From Trichomonas vaginalis G3 (Eukaryota; Parabasalia; Trichomonadida; Trichomonadidae): a stretch of 64,000 bases of DNA. The position numbers and the translations under genes are program-made. Shown piece by piece: positions 1-10,868 of this stretch. How positions within the stretch are numbered: the stretch's first letter is position 1; each line of letters starts with the position of its first letter. The stretch is from the NCBI RefSeq assembly GCF_026262505.1, contig NC_067204.1, positions 10,139,797 through 10,203,796 of the forward strand. Direction: 5' to 3'. Under the pieces are notes generated by a model, which searched no databases, was not told the origin of the DNA, and was given only the letters and a program-made list of their open reading frames with translations.

Positions 1-622
1 TTGGGTTAAATGATAGTGTAACGGTTGATAATTCAATGAATTGTTATTTTCCCCAAGCAATTGATGAGTATGAACTCCAGTGTCGATCTCATAACAATAA
101 ATGCTATTACGGCTTATTCAATTCATTTTTGTTGAACTTAATCTTATTATATAATTTTTAAACAATTTATTTTTGATCAATATATTTCATCTTACATTTT
201 TAATAAACTTTAACCTAAAGCTGCTTGATCTCTGATTCATAATTCTTAATTTCATCTAAAATTATACTTATATTACTTGAGCTTTGGATTAATACCTAAT
301 TTCTCCAAAATGACTAGACTGCATTTTGTTTTCACGGATCCGGCAGATCGCTCGAGTTTATCCTTTTTTAAAGTTATTTCAATTAGAAATTCAATATTTA
401 TCTTATTTTACCCATTCAACAATCATTATGAACTATATGGGCACCTATTCTTTCATTTGTTATCTTAATTCATGATAGTTTCTATCATTGATGATGAACA
501 TCTATATAAATCTTCAAATTTTATTTCTTCTCATATAATATCGAATAAATATCTTGTTTATTAGATTTGTCGTATTTTTCAGAGGGGTCAAAATTTTTTT
601 TTCTAATTAGTCAAAATTTCAA
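1..622. other. Upstream intergenic region, no gene seen
   Basis: AT-rich sequence with no convincing coding potential. The only open frames are short and lack a good ATG or recognisable protein. The last 20 bases before the ATG at 623 contain TCAAAATTTCAAATG, which resembles the trichomonad initiator context (a TCA element a few bases before the start codon). A distant promoter for the deubiquitinase gene may also lie here, but no further motif can be supported. Confidence 0.5.
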
Positions 623-3600
623 ATGAGCAAACACAAACCACCGCAAGATGGAACTGAGTCATTAATATGCGAAGGTAAAACATACAGTGGCTCATTTTAT
701 GTAGATTCTGTCGATAAACTTTTAGATGTCTACACATCCAAAAAATTTCTTGGCGACAATTTATCTCTTTATGTTGAAATATCAAGGAAAATTAATAGCT
801 ATACCGATAGTTTGGTTTTATATTTTATTTTTCTTTCAGATATAAATTCAAGTTTTTCAGGCGAGGTCGAATTTTCACACCCAAACTTAAATACACCATG
901 TTACAAGTCAGAGAATCCAAATCTATATGTATATTCTAAGACTTCCAGATTTTATTTTAAAGAAAAACCAAATACGGTCATTCCCCAATTCACAAATGGT
1001 TTTGTGCTCAAATTCAAGCTAATCGAAAAAGAAAAAACAGATTTTCAAAACAATTTCTCTTCATTGAAGAATAAATTGACATTTCCTAGTACTGATCCAA
1101 TTCCTTTAAATCCATTTCTTACTCATGTTCAATTTACACGTTCCAGCAGTCCAACAATATTCTATTCATCAGTTTTTGAATTTGAAAAAACAAAATTCGC
1201 TTTTGCGCTTTACAGAGACGAAAAGCAACCAAGATACAAACTAAACGCAATGTTATCAGCAGGAATAAATCTTAAATCAACATTAAAACTTTCAATAAGT
1301 ATTTGCAATACTTCATTCACAGTTGAGATGAAACCAACCATGAAAAACCCAACATACGATACAAACCTTACAGACAAGGACGTTGAATCGTTTTTGAATA
1401 AAGAAAATGTTAATATCTTGGTACAAAGCGATTCTTTGAGAATTTTCAATCCAGTACCTACCACACCGACTGAAACAAATAATTTGTGGGGATCTAGGAA
1501 GGATACTCCAACTTACGCGTCAAAATTAAATCCTTTTTCATTTGCAGCCAAAAAGGAGAAACAAGAAGAAAAAGTGTTGGACTTAGGAGACAGAAAACCA
1601 GAAAAAGAAGAAAAAGAAGAAAATTTGGACAAAATTATTCAAAATAAAAAATCTACATTTACACCGGCTTCTATGCCAGCTTCCTCACTTCCTACACCAA
1701 AGATTGTTGAAGGATTCGTTGGCCTGCAAAACCAAGGCGCAACTTGTTACTTAAACTCGGCCATTCAAAGTTTCTTCCATACACCAGCATTTAGACGTCT
1801 TGTTTTCCAGATTCCTACAACAGGAGAAGAAGATCCGGCCAAATGTGTCCCCTTAGCCCTTCAAAGATTGTTCGGACAGATGACATTTTCGAATTCAGCA
1901 GTTTCCACCAAAATTTTGACTACTTCGTTTGGATGGACGTCAACAATGGTCGCACAGCAACACGACATACAGGAGTTCATTCGTGTTTTGACTGATAATC
2001 TTGAGACCAAATTAAAACAGTCGAATTTAGACAAAGAACTCACAGATATATATGTCGGCAAGCTAAGAAATTACAGGAGAGGCATAAATGTTAACTATGT
2101 CTCAGAAACAAACGAAATTTTTTATGATTTGTCGTTACCTGTCCTTGGCTGCAACAACATCGAAGAATCCTTCAGCAAATACATCGAAGTTGAAGAACTG
2201 ACCGGCGAAAACCAGTATAACACTGAAGAATTCGGTCTCCAAGATATCAAATTAGGAACTGAGTTTGTTTCATTCCCATCTGTTCTCCAGATACATCTCG
2301 GAAGGTGGCAGTACTCACAAAAGTCCGGAACAATGGAGAAAATCAACACAAAGTTTGAGTTTTCCGATGAACTCGATCTCACAAAATTTTTGGCAGAAAA
2401 TAATTCTGACAAAGACGGAAAACCAATTTACAAACTCACAGGAGTACTAGTTCACAGCGGAAGATACGGTGGAGGACACTATTACGCCTATCTTTGGAAC
2501 GAAGAAAAGAAAATGTGGATAAAGTTCAATGATTCAATTGTAACGACTTCAACAGAAAAAGATGCAATTAACGATAATTTCGGCGGTTTGTCAGACGCCG
2601 GAATTGCAAAAACTCATTCCGCTTATATGTTGATTTATGTCAGAAAAAGTGACATTGAGAAAATCATGAAACCTGTTGAAAAAGATCAGATTCAGAAACA
2701 CATATTAGATTGGCTAGAAAATGGAGATAAACCTGTTATTTCTAAAGAAGAAAAACAGTATTTAAAGGTTTCTTTTGTAAGATTCGATGAAATGACAGGT
2801 TTCGGATCGAATTTGATACAAAATAAACCTTCAGAACAAATCGATTTCGAAATTCCGGTTTTGAATTCACAACTTTACAAAACCGCTTTTGAAAAATACA
2901 AAACTCATAATTTAAGGTTATTTGAATGTAAACTAAAACCTGAGAAATTATTAGCGAATGACGAAGCAGTTCTTCATTCCACGAATGTATTGAAAGAAAT
3001 TGTTGTTGCTGTAGAAATCAATGAAAACAACAATTTCGAAGATCCAACAAACAAATTCTTGTTATTCCCAAGATTGTACAAAGACAAGAACTTAATTCCT
3101 TTGGAACACATGTTTATTGATTCTGATTCAACAATATTTAATTTGGAAATGTTTTTGAGAAAAAGAGAAAAAATCAACAAACCACTTAAAATTTCTGTTG
3201 TTTCTACAGATAGTTCAATTACGACTCTTAAGAGATCGAGTCGTTTTTCACCAAATATAACAAATGGAACTGCTTTTGCCGTAGAAATAGAAGATGTCGA
3301 AGAATACAACTACGAAAAAGATGAAAATGGAATTATTGATTTGTTTAAATTCACTCCTGACTCTTTCTCGAAGTTTTATGATGAAAATAACAACGCTGGC
3401 TATTTGGATGTTTATGAAATTGACAACGATCAACCTCAATTTACTTTTAAACCCTCAAAAGTGACAATGTCAATAGATGAACTGAAATATCACCTTTCAC
3501 GGGCGTGCGGATTTGAATATCAGCCACAGCGCGATTCTTTGCAAATCTTCAAGCAAGGAACTGATGGAAAACCATCTGATACGAGTATCAACACTAAAAC

Positions 3601-4381
3601 ATATCCTCTTGTGAAATCATTATTTTCTACAAATAATGATTCGAATTGTAGAATTTACTACAATTTCATAAAAGACGTCTCTGAAGCTGCATTGGCTGAT
3701 ATGGTTGCTTATAGTGTTGTTTATTCGGAAGATAACATTCATAACACAAAATCAGCGAAATTAATCCTTCCAAGAGGAAGAACTTATAATGACATAATTG
3801 TTGAAGCATCAAAGAAATTTGAAAAAGATTTGACGAATTGCCAAATATTAATTTTCAGTTCCGATAAATTAATTAACCAAATTGTTGTTGATAAATCAAT
3901 ATTAGCTTCTATTTATCAAACAATTAGATTAGAAATTCCTAAAAAAGTGACATCAAATTCAAGTCAAAAAGTAGATGGAAATTTGACAAATTCTGGCCAA
4001 ATATTTGAGCAAGAAAATGAAATAGGAATTGAAGTTACAAAAGCGAATCAACAAAACATTGGAATTTTGAATGTTATTTCCAAAGAAAATACTATGAAAT
4101 CAGAATTTATTTGCGGAGGAATTATTTACATAAAAGAAGATGAAACATTGGCAGAATTATCTTCTAGACTTGAAACAAAAGTTGCTGAATTAAATAATGA
4201 TAAAGGATCTTACATGATTAAACCACAATACGCAGAAGCAAAGATACCAACAGAAAAAAGTGTTGTTTTACATATTATGAGGAATTGTAAATCAAATAAC
4301 TTGGTTTTCGATGTTTCGGGTAAATCAAAACAGAAATCAACACCTATGGCAAGAGCTACTTCTCTTAAAATTTATAATTAA
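623..4381 (+). CDS. USP7-like ubiquitin carboxyl-terminal hydrolase
   Basis: A 1252-residue cysteine protease of the USP (peptidase C19) family that should remove ubiquitin from proteins. The Cys box GLQNQGATCYLN places the nucleophile at about Cys375, the His box GRYGGGHYYAY gives His619, and KFND gives the third catalytic residue near Asp637, so the catalytic triad is complete. The N-terminal 300 residues are beta-rich and unassigned. A Lys/Glu-rich linker lies near residues 310-345. About 600 residues follow the catalytic core, the size expected for the ubiquitin-like tail of USP7/Ubp15 enzymes, although no single UBL domain is obvious by eye. The length and the TCYLN/GGHYYAY spacing fit USP7 better than smaller USPs. 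The start is the first ATG after an Inr-like TCA. Assignment to USP is secure; the USP7 subgroup is an inference. Confidence 0.88.
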   Translation: MSKHKPPQDGTESLICEGKTYSGSFYVDSVDKLLDVYTSKKFLGDNLSLYVEISRKINSYTDSLVLYFIFLSDINSSFSGEVEFSHPNLNTPCYKSENPNLYVYSKTSRFYFKEKPNTVIPQFTNGFVLKFKLIEKEKTDFQNNFSSLKNKLTFPSTDPIPLNPFLTHVQFTRSSSPTIFYSSVFEFEKTKFAFALYRDEKQPRYKLNAMLSAGINLKSTLKLSISICNTSFTVEMKPTMKNPTYDTNLTDKDVESFLNKENVNILVQSDSLRIFNPVPTTPTETNNLWGSRKDTPTYASKLNPFSFAAKKEKQEEKVLDLGDRKPEKEEKEENLDKIIQNKKSTFTPASMPASSLPTPKIVEGFVGLQNQGATCYLNSAIQSFFHTPAFRRLVFQIPTTGEEDPAKCVPLALQRLFGQMTFSNSAVSTKILTTSFGWTSTMVAQQHDIQEFIRVLTDNLETKLKQSNLDKELTDIYVGKLRNYRRGINVNYVSETNEIFYDLSLPVLGCNNIEESFSKYIEVEELTGENQYNTEEFGLQDIKLGTEFVSFPSVLQIHLGRWQYSQKSGTMEKINTKFEFSDELDLTKFLAENNSDKDGKPIYKLTGVLVHSGRYGGGHYYAYLWNEEKKMWIKFNDSIVTTSTEKDAINDNFGGLSDAGIAKTHSAYMLIYVRKSDIEKIMKPVEKDQIQKHILDWLENGDKPVISKEEKQYLKVSFVRFDEMTGFGSNLIQNKPSEQIDFEIPVLNSQLYKTAFEKYKTHNLRLFECKLKPEKLLANDEAVLHSTNVLKEIVVAVEINENNNFEDPTNKFLLFPRLYKDKNLIPLEHMFIDSDSTIFNLEMFLRKREKINKPLKISVVSTDSSITTLKRSSRFSPNITNGTAFAVEIEDVEEYNYEKDENGIIDLFKFTPDSFSKFYDENNNAGYLDVYEIDNDQPQFTFKPSKVTMSIDELKYHLSRACGFEYQPQRDSLQIFKQGTDGKPSDTSINTKTYPLVKSLFSTNNDSNCRIYYNFIKDVSEAALADMVAYSVVYSEDNIHNTKSAKLILPRGRTYNDIIVEASKKFEKDLTNCQILIFSSDKLINQIVVDKSILASIYQTIRLEIPKKVTSNSSQKVDGNLTNSGQIFEQENEIGIEVTKANQQNIGILNVISKENTMKSEFICGGIIYIKEDETLAELSSRLETKVAELNNDKGSYMIKPQYAEAKIPTEKSVVLHIMRNCKSNNLVFDVSGKSKQKSTPMARATSLKIYN

Positions 4382-5744
4382 TTTGTATATTTTTTTAAAA
4401 TATTCTTTTTTTAATTGAATAGCTTTTTCTACCGAAGCCATAATTCATTGATTAGTCTTATTACTTATGTTAACATTACGCGCTGAATGGCACATCATAC
4501 TCTGTTAGCATTGCCAAATATATATGTTCTAGGAAAAATGAATCAAAACAATTAAATTAATCTAGAGTGTGTGGAAATAATATCTATTTCATTACCATTC
4601 TTTATCAAAAATCATTCTAAATAGATTTCCATATGGCTTAAAAAAACATATCATCTAGATTTATTGTTTTCAGCCTTGTAAATTAATCATAAGATTTATC
4701 TCTGAGTATGGCGATTGATATCTCATTTGATGTTTCAGTTGTAATTATATTACAAAAAGTATTTTCCTTTTTAAATATTTAAGGGAATATGAGAGTGATT
4801 GAATTCTTAAAGGGATACATGATCGCTTAATAACCAACACTTCAATATTTTACTTCAGAAAAAAAATTTCAACTTCACCTCATTTTTTGACACAAATCAT
4901 GACATTTTACTTTTGATGGAATGGTATCAACACTATAATATCATTGGATTATTTTCCATTCTCAATGACATTTAAATACTTAATGCTTACTTTTAAGTAT
5001 TAATCTTATCTTTTTTTTATGTAAATTTGAGCAAAATTCTTTTCTCGCAAAATATTAAAATTTAAAATTAAATCCGATAAAGAGTTTCGTTTGATTAAAA
5101 TTCATTGTTTTGTTTTATAATTTAATAAATTCTTTTAAACTTCAATGCTTTTTTATAAAAGATTGGAAAGTGTAAATCTTATACACAATAAAGAATCATT
5201 TAATAATGATTTTTCAGAATATCAAATAATTTTAATCTTGCAGCAAAACGAATCAAATACCAAAATGTTGACAATTTTTAATTTCTTAACCTTAACTTTA
5301 TGATGTTGTTTAGCTTTCCTCGAAATGGTCTGTAATTTGTTTATTCTATATTGACAAATGTAAACTATACAAATAGGCAAATGAAGAATTTTTTTTTTGA
5401 CTTAGGGAAACAAAATGAATTTGTGAGAAACTGTTAATATATTTTGTCTACTCAATATGGTTTTAAATTATTTATTTCTATAATTAACTTTTGACTTTTT
5501 AAAACTTAGATAGTTTTAACTTTGAATACGATATATTTACAATGAAAAAGAGTAAGCCGTTTTTATATTCAATTACTTTCCATCTAACTATTCAAAATCA
5601 AAAGCGTTGGCTGATTCAATTATTATTTCTTCATAACATGCCAGAAATAAACAATAAATTATCATACTATTCTCTTCATTTTCTTCGTTTTCAAAAGTTT
5701 CTTTCAAAGGAGTGATCACCTCACAAATTGAGAAACCATCATTA
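4382..5744. other. Gene-poor intergenic stretch
   Basis: About 1.36 kb of very AT-rich DNA with homopolymer runs. No frame on either strand has a plausible start, length and composition, and no repeat unit or RNA gene was recognised. Confidence 0.5.
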
Positions 5745-6155
5745 ATGAAAACCAAACGAATAATGAGAAGTATTACATGGGATTTTAATGGCAAAAAGCC
5801 TGAAGTATACTACTGTAACACAAGAGGAGTTCTTCCACCTTTAAAAAAGAAATACCCACGTTCTCAATTTGAAATGATAGCAGCCCGTAATTCTTTTTTA
5901 GAAAAATCACATACAGAAAAAGGCATCTTTCCCATTCCTTTAATGAAAGATTTAAGCAAAGTTTTATCAGAAACAGAAGAAGATGCTCAATTTTCTCGCA
6001 CCGCAATCATAGATATTCCATCAGAAACAGAGTTGTCTTTTGATCTAACTAATGTTACTGATTTTATTGATATGGATTGTCAAGATTTCGATTTTGGTCA
6101 TATATCTGGCGATGATTCAAATTCTATAATGGAATTTTCGACCATTACCATTTAA
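5745..6155 (+). CDS. Small hypothetical protein
   Basis: An open frame of 136 codons from the ATG beginning MKTKRIMRSITWDFNGKK. An in-frame GTG lies 33 bases upstream but ATG is preferred. The N-terminal half is basic (GVLPPLKKKYPRSQFEM). The C-terminal half is acidic and Ser/Thr/Asp-rich (FIDMDCQDFDFG). The basic-to-acidic polarity and low hydrophobicity suggest a soluble, partly disordered nuclear or regulatory protein. No known domain is recognised. It is flanked by more than 1 kb of non-coding DNA on both sides. It is probably a real gene, because the composition differs from random AT-rich frames, but function is unknown. Confidence 0.5.
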   Translation: MKTKRIMRSITWDFNGKKPEVYYCNTRGVLPPLKKKYPRSQFEMIAARNSFLEKSHTEKGIFPIPLMKDLSKVLSETEEDAQFSRTAIIDIPSETELSFDLTNVTDFIDMDCQDFDFGHISGDDSNSIMEFSTITI

Positions 6156-7884
6156 ATACGCATTTGCCAATATTTCGCATGTTAGAATAATTATTTGATT
6201 TTTTTTTTCTTTTTGGCTTTGTTATTTACAAAAACAAATACAATGCATTTTATGAATTCGTATAGTAATATATCATACAATGCATTGACATTTATATATT
6301 TTTATGAAATAAAGAAGTTATTGTTAAATTAAACTTTCAGAATCAATCGTGATGACAAAACTTCGCTTCATCTAATGCTCTATACAACAACCAAAGATAC
6401 TTTACAAAAAACATGATCAGCATTTTTGCAAAAGTCGAATGTTATGTCAAATCCTATCCTTATTATTCGCTGCCAATTTTTTTTGTGTAATTTACTTTAC
6501 AGATCGACAAATCTCAATATTTCTGCAGATATTAAAACTTATGTGTCATGATTAATTCAGAAAATATTTCAAACAAAGTAAACTTTTCAATTTCATTTCA
6601 TTTTTTGACATGTAGTCAAATTTTTCACACTTTTTTGACTACTCAATTTAGGAGTGCATACAAATTTTTCAATAGGAAACATTCTACATTGATTCAATTG
6701 AGATATGAATATTCATAAATGATCCCAAAATCAAAGGCCAGTAAACATCTCAACAATTAAAAAATCTAGAAAAAAAATATTATATTGTACAACATATATA
6801 AAATTTCCCAGTAAAAGATGAAAGAAAAACTAACGTCTACTCTAATGAAAAAGCTTGAAGAACTAATGTCATTCAATGCAACAATGTGAAGAAAGATTTC
6901 TCCATCTCTAATTTTTACATTGATATTTATACAACGCTAAAGAAAAATTCCTTGTGGAGTTGAAATATAAACATTTCTAAATAAACATGACATGCGCTTA
7001 CACCATTAGTATGATTTAATCAATATAAATTAATCCCTTTCTAGAGAATGAAATAAAATCATTTCTGTGCGAAATAATTACACAGTCTATGCTTCCTTAA
7101 TTAGTTTATTGATATATCAAACATTCACTCAAAGTCTCTTCCTAAAAACGATACTTCTAGATAATTATCTTAGGATATTGAAACAATGAACTGCTATGTA
7201 GTATCAATATAACTCAAATAATGATTGCCTTTTTAAAAATTGGATATAAAGCATATCAATTTTGTTCGACACAAAAAATTGCAAAATCATGTATAGATTC
7301 ATTGAAATACATCTGTTTGGATTTGATGCTTTCTAATTAATATCATGATTAAGAAAAATAAAATAAAAAATTGATTTTTCATAATAATAATGCAATTCCG
7401 TTTCATTGATCGGATGAAGCAGAGACAATGTACTGAATTGCCATTTTTAGCATAAAAAACTGGTTTTTCCATTACAATTGAAAAGTCGACAACAACAAAA
7501 TTTTTTTTTAATCTTGAGAATCATAATTGGATTTTTTTTTGTTTTAAATGAGTAAGAGTCAGAATCATAAACAAAATTTAGTGATCAAGAAAACATCATC
7601 CATAGTGTTAATATGAGCTGAAATTAGCATCAACAAATCCAAACTGACAAAACTTTTCAGTACCATTTCATCAATAAACACCTTTACTCTAATACTAATG
7701 AATAAGTGCAATGCTAGCATCATACACTTTTCTTTCACCCAGTAAACATGAAAAAATTTGAAAAAGAGTGACACTTTTGATAATTGAGAATAATTACAAT
7801 TATATGATCTCATACACGTCAAAAACATTTATTTTGATTGTTTAAAATTTATGACCAAAAAGTGACAATACGTTGTGAAAATTC
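6156..7884. other. Gene-poor intergenic stretch
   Basis: About 1.7 kb without a convincing gene. A minus-strand frame of 87 codons (7565-7828) is present but looks like chance. No repeats or RNA genes were recognised. AAAAAGTGACAATACG lies about 25 bases before the next start codon; similar AAAAGTGAC words occur elsewhere in the window near genes and in transposon ends. Confidence 0.45.
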
Positions 7885-8676
7885 ATGAGTCGAATAGGGC
7901 TCACAAGATCAATTCTTGTGAATTCCGCTCCAATCCAATCTTCTCCTATTAGGTCAGAAACGAGTTCTGTCATTGAAGTTAAAAATGATATAACTCAGGA
8001 AGATGTAAACCGTTTAATTGCAGAAAAACATCGTTTATCACAAGAAGCAGCAAAGCTAAAAGCAAGAATATCTCGTTTAGAAATGCAAAATAAAATAAAA
8101 GAGCGAACTGACAAAGAAAATCCTCGTTTTTTAACTAGAGGAGAGTTTGAATACCGAGCAATTGAACAACAATTGATTCAACAACGTGCAACGATGAATG
8201 AATTGCTAATGTCAGATAAAGCAGCGCAAATTTACGAATTAAAAGAAAGCATTCGATTAATCTTTGAAGAAAAAGAACGATTAAAGGATCTTCAGTTAGA
8301 AAAGCAGATGGAAATCAATGCGAAGAAAGCAGAATGGGAAGAACTGCAAAGAACAGACGGTCCTGAGATTTTTCAACAACAAATCATTATAATTGACGAG
8401 CTTAAAGAAAAACTGGCTAAGTTTAGGAAAGCCAATGAGAAATTACGCCTTAAAGTTGAAAATCTCAAAGATCAGAAAGAAATCGAGACAAAACTTGCAG
8501 GAAGCCAGCCAAAAAGACAAACAGACTACTTGCGCATTCTTATTCGTGATGCTGAAGAAGCAACAAAGAAAATTGACGAAAAAATCGAAGAATCTATTTA
8601 TCAACATTCTGAGATTATGAAAGGACTTCATATTGAGTTGCTCCAAAAGGGTCTCGATAAGGAATCTTTACTTTAA
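7885..8676 (+). CDS. Coiled-coil protein
   Basis: A 263-residue protein. Residues 1-30 are Ser/Pro/Ile-rich and probably disordered (SAPIQSSPIRSETSS). From about residue 38 to 250 it is almost continuous charged heptad sequence rich in Glu, Lys, Gln and Leu, interrupted near residues 75-90 and by a short SQPKRQT break near 210. This predicts long parallel or antiparallel coiled coils, as in cytoskeletal or centrosomal/axostyle-associated proteins of trichomonads. No catalytic domain is seen and homology to a named family cannot be claimed. The ATG sits directly behind TTC in the context AAATTCATGAG, close to the Inr form. Confidence 0.7.
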   Translation: MSRIGLTRSILVNSAPIQSSPIRSETSSVIEVKNDITQEDVNRLIAEKHRLSQEAAKLKARISRLEMQNKIKERTDKENPRFLTRGEFEYRAIEQQLIQQRATMNELLMSDKAAQIYELKESIRLIFEEKERLKDLQLEKQMEINAKKAEWEELQRTDGPEIFQQQIIIIDELKEKLAKFRKANEKLRLKVENLKDQKEIETKLAGSQPKRQTDYLRILIRDAEEATKKIDEKIEESIYQHSEIMKGLHIELLQKGLDKESLL

Positions 8677-9099
8677 TTAGTTTTTATTTAATTTATTGTA
8701 TTTTTAGATTTTTTAAGAGAACTTTCTGTTTGAATAGCATTATCAAGGCCAATTCAACCATTTTTATTGGCTAGATTTCATTGATTCAAATTTTAGTTGA
8801 TATTTTCAGGAAATATTTCTGAATATTTTGTATTTTTGTTTGTTGGATATTAAAAATTGTTTGTTTTTATTATAGTTGACATATATTTACTATTTTCGTA
8901 ATCTTTAAAGCAAATTTATTGAATGAAAATTGTGAAATTCGTTTTCAAACGCCATTTATCCTTCATTAATAATCTTTCTCACTAGGCTTTTATCCATTTC
9001 TTGATTCACATTGATGAAAAAAAATTTTATCCATCTGTAAAGAAAAATATTTTTTGACACGTAAAATAAAATGACAAAAATAAATTTCATAAAAAACAA
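8677..9099. other. Intergenic region
   Basis: About 420 bases of AT-rich spacer. No gene, repeat or RNA recognised. TTTCATAAAAAACAA just before the next ATG is a weak Inr-like candidate. Confidence 0.4.
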
Positions 9100-10512
9100 A
9101 TGTTCAATTTTTTCGCCGCAAATGATCCAAATTACTTCGATTATGTGGTTCGAGTTACACAAGATGGCAACGGCGGATATAATTTTGATTCTATTTATCA
9201 AAAATCTCAAAAAGTTGCCGATGATTTAAATAAACAACTGGGAAACTTCTGTTTTCCATATAAAGATACTCCATTACCAGCATCAGAAACACAGACATAC
9301 TATTTTGCATTTACAGATGAAAAGAAACAATATTCGTACTGTTTCGTTCATTCTAGAGAAGAAAACTTAGTTCGTAGTGCTTTTACGTTAGTTTCAAGAT
9401 ACTTCCACCCATCGTTATTCTGTGAAATTGTTCAAAGTGTTGCAAGCTACTATTCAAAATCGAAATCTGATGCAGAATCATTTTTAAATAATATACTTCA
9501 TCTTCAGCTTATCAGAAGACCGTACGACTGGTCATTTACTATCAAAGCAGGCCTTGAACTCCAAAACTTTGATCATTTAAGCCCAGAAAACGAGATTATG
9601 AAATTACAAACGTTTTTATATTCTAGATTTGCAGTAAACGACATCTTAGCATCAATAGTTGCTACAATGCTTGATGCTCGTATCATAATTTTGTCTTCCA
9701 ACATCGAATTACTTGGCCAAACTGTATTTTCGATCTTAGCTTTACTTTATCCACTTAGATGGCAGGGAACATTCATTCCTTTGCTTCCAAGTGTTGCACT
9801 TACCGCTTTAGAAGCTCCTTTCGGCTACTTAATTGGTGTTCATTCAATTATGGCCTCAAAACTACTTGAGGAATCAGTTGAAAAGTACTTTGTTATGAAT
9901 GTTGATTGCCACTATTCTGTTGTCATCGGTATGGATGACTTTCCAGCCGAAATTTTGGATTTAATTGATATTTATTCGAACAAAATCAGAGAACAGATCG
10001 CTAAATATAAACCAATATTCCCAATGATGTACATACAAGTCCTTGTTCGTGAATTTATGATCCAAATCTTCTCCACGGCCTATGGATATCCAATTTCTTC
10101 TCCAAACGACCTTGCTGCTGGTTTTACACGTTACAAAGAGAATCTTTCGGAAGATTTCCCAGCGGTTATCAGCCAAACACAGTTCGTTGACGTATTTATT
10201 CATCAATGTTTGCAAGATGACCTCGAAGAACGCGGAAACCTCGAAGAACAGAGGAGCCAGTCAATGGAAATAATCAAAGCATTCTGGCCAGACCAAGAAG
10301 TCACTGTTGCGAAGCAAGAAAAAAGAAGGAGAAGCAATGCAAAGAAAATTAAGTCCGTTGACACTTCACCGGCCATTAAAACGTTCAAGACATCAAAGGC
10401 AAAGCTTGTTGATATCCATCCGAAGGCTTCTGAAGCTCCTCATGAGACAAGACCAAGATTATTGTTAAATGATGACATGAACCTCTTCAGTAACGAAATG
10501 GAAAAGAAATAA
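9100..10512 (+). CDS. DENN-domain protein
   Basis: A 470-residue protein with the three-part DENN module found in Rab guanine-nucleotide exchange factors. The upstream DENN part covers roughly residues 1-110 (FCFPYKD followed by the strand YYFAFTDEKKQYSYCF). The central DENN carries the diagnostic ILALLYPLRWQGTFIPLLP and LEAPFGYLIGVH stretches near residues 205-255. The downstream part extends to about residue 390. The C-terminal 80 residues are basic and disordered (KRRRSNAKKIK), without a further domain. The family activates Rab GTPases on endomembranes, so a role in vesicle traffic is expected; the target Rab cannot be deduced. Family membership is well supported. Confidence 0.82.
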   Translation: MFNFFAANDPNYFDYVVRVTQDGNGGYNFDSIYQKSQKVADDLNKQLGNFCFPYKDTPLPASETQTYYFAFTDEKKQYSYCFVHSREENLVRSAFTLVSRYFHPSLFCEIVQSVASYYSKSKSDAESFLNNILHLQLIRRPYDWSFTIKAGLELQNFDHLSPENEIMKLQTFLYSRFAVNDILASIVATMLDARIIILSSNIELLGQTVFSILALLYPLRWQGTFIPLLPSVALTALEAPFGYLIGVHSIMASKLLEESVEKYFVMNVDCHYSVVIGMDDFPAEILDLIDIYSNKIREQIAKYKPIFPMMYIQVLVREFMIQIFSTAYGYPISSPNDLAAGFTRYKENLSEDFPAVISQTQFVDVFIHQCLQDDLEERGNLEEQRSQSMEIIKAFWPDQEVTVAKQEKRRRSNAKKIKSVDTSPAIKTFKTSKAKLVDIHPKASEAPHETRPRLLLNDDMNLFSNEMEKK

Positions 10513-10868
10513 TTACTGATCTTTTATTAATTTATATATGTTGATTGTTCTTTGTAAAAAAATTAAATTCAATATTCATTTTTTAAAAAATTTCATATGC
10601 TAGACCCATATAGCACCACTAGTTATGACCAGTATAGACACTTTAAAGCTCATTTATGTTATAGAACACATATGAAATATTCACATTTCAAATTATTCAA
10701 AATTATTAGACCAAAGACATAAATATTTCCGAGTGATCTCACTAATGCGAACTGATGTTAGAACTGCTGGATCTGAAAAGCAAATTTAATTAACTTTCTC
10801 TAAGGAGGAAGTTCACCTTTTAGTCGAATTTTTTTTCACCACCAAAAACTTTTTCAAAAACTCTTCAA
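10513..10868. other. Intergenic region
   Basis: About 355 bases with no gene. The final segment contains TTTTTCAAAAACTCTTCAAATGG, with two TCAAA Inr-like words immediately before the start codon of the next gene. Confidence 0.35.

Noticed and set aside
277-468. Short plus-strand frame near the left edge
   Set aside because: No ATG start in a good context, Phe/Ile-rich chance composition, and no similarity to any known family.
7565-7828. Minus-strand 87-codon frame
   Set aside because: Hydrophobic, Leu/Phe/Ile-rich composition as expected of random AT-rich DNA, no neighbouring signals, no recognisable domain.
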